This document shows positions 5,672 through 5,986 of a stretch of DNA of 5,986 nt, one piece after another. The DNA is taken from positions 1 to 5,986 of the forward strand of contig JAUYDQ010000060.1 of the NCBI GenBank assembly GCA_030691725.1, in the 5' to 3' direction. Source of the stretch: Candidatus Omnitrophota bacterium (lineage in GTDB: Bacteria; Omnitrophota; Gorgyraeia; Gygaellales; Profunditerraquicolaceae). The notes under the pieces are model-generated. The model worked only from the letters and a program-made list of their open reading frames with translations. It had not been told where the DNA came from and made no database searches. A program made the translations under genes and the position numbers. Every line of letters begins with the position of its first letter. The first letter of the stretch is position 1.

Positions 5672-5986
5672 CTGATATCTATGAGTTTTGCATTTAAGAA
5701 TACGCCGCTGGCAAAGACTTTTATGAGAATCGGGATATTCTCTTTGTCACGACAGAATACTATGTTAATCTTAGATTGATGATATGGACTCTTTTCCCGC
5801 CTTTTAATATCTCCATCTAGAAATACTAGTTTATATGCTTTTTTATCTATCGATATATCCCTAGATTGCTTTATTCCTTTTACAAGATAATTTTTCTGAT
5901 TGGTATTTATATTCATCTCCAGTCCTTCTACCCTATCAAAATCCATATGCATAATATTAAATAATAGCGAAAGCGGGTCTTGTGTA
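5668..5986 (-). CDS. DUF3108-like protein, C-terminal fragment
   Basis: The reading frame is open to the right edge, so this is the last 105 residues of a longer protein. An internal ATG at 5952 is unlikely to be the true start because conserved-looking sequence precedes it. The fragment begins TQDPLSLLFNI, resembling the D-P-L-S-A-L-Y-Y motif that opens the C-terminal half of DUF3108 proteins. It then shows alternating short beta-strands (YLVKGIKQSRDISI, AYKLVFLDG) and ends IPILIKVFASGVFLNAKLIDIR, close to the family's final P-V-x-I-x-V-x-x-G-x-x-x-A-x-L strand. DUF3108 proteins are usually exported, with a signal peptide that would lie outside this window. Their function is not established. 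The stop overlaps the methyltransferase start (ATGA), so it heads or continues the operon. The assignment comes from remembered motifs, not a search. Confidence 0.68.
   Translation of the reverse strand, partial: TQDPLSLLFNIMHMDFDRVEGLEMNINTNQKNYLVKGIKQSRDISIDKKAYKLVFLDGDIKRREKSPYHQSKINIVFCRDKENIPILIKVFASGVFLNAKLIDIR

Noticed and set aside
5668..5952. A complete 94-residue small protein starting at 5952
   Set aside because: The frame is open to the window edge and the 11 residues before this ATG include the DPLS motif expected in a DUF3108-like protein, so the gene is truncated by the window and not small.

Overview
The window is a compact, one-direction gene cluster for envelope polysaccharide. 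All seven coding regions lie on the minus strand, so transcription runs from high to low coordinates. The base composition is AT-rich. A GT9 heptosyltransferase-like protein, an O-antigen-ligase-type protein, two polyprenyl-phosphate-sugar-synthase-like GT2 enzymes and a GT-C membrane glycosyltransferase together suggest a diderm bacterium making LPS-like or other lipid-linked surface glycan. The AT-rich, glycosyltransferase-dense layout, the NDRFGEFLL version of the GT9 motif and the interspersed palindromic element are compatible with an uncultured lineage such as Candidatus Omnitrophota. That placement is a guess from general impression, not a demonstration.

Layout in transcription order: (1) 5986-5668, the C-terminal part of a DUF3108-like protein cut by the window edge. 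(2) 5671-4955, a class I SAM-dependent methyltransferase. (3) 4953-2803, a large polytopic GT-C (GT39/ArnT-like) glycosyltransferase with a C-terminal soluble domain. (4) 2806-2108 and (5) 2106-1429, two paralogous DPM1-like GT2 enzymes. (6) 1425-202, an O-antigen ligase/polymerase family protein. (7) 134-1, the N-terminus of a GT9 heptosyltransferase-like protein. Junctions 1 to 6 are 4-nt ATGA overlaps or gaps of 1-3 nt, so these six genes are almost certainly one operon. Only the last junction has a real gap (67 nt), and it is largely filled by a palindromic repeat.

Inferred teamwork: the cytosolic GT2 enzymes load sugars onto a polyprenyl phosphate. The GT-C enzyme uses such a lipid-linked sugar on the periplasmic side. 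The ligase-family protein joins or polymerises glycan there, the GT9 enzyme works on core sugars, and the methyltransferase may modify a sugar or lipid intermediate.

The most unusual feature is an approximately 89-nt element of nested inverted repeats (4610-4698) lying in frame inside the GT-C gene, where it encodes about 30 hydrophilic residues (86-115). A 37-40 nt module of it recurs in the intergenic gap at 150-189. This resembles the behaviour of the Rickettsia palindromic elements, which insert into coding sequence without breaking the frame. No RNA gene, CRISPR array, transposase or convincing intrinsic terminator was seen, and no gene-free stretch reaches 300 nt.
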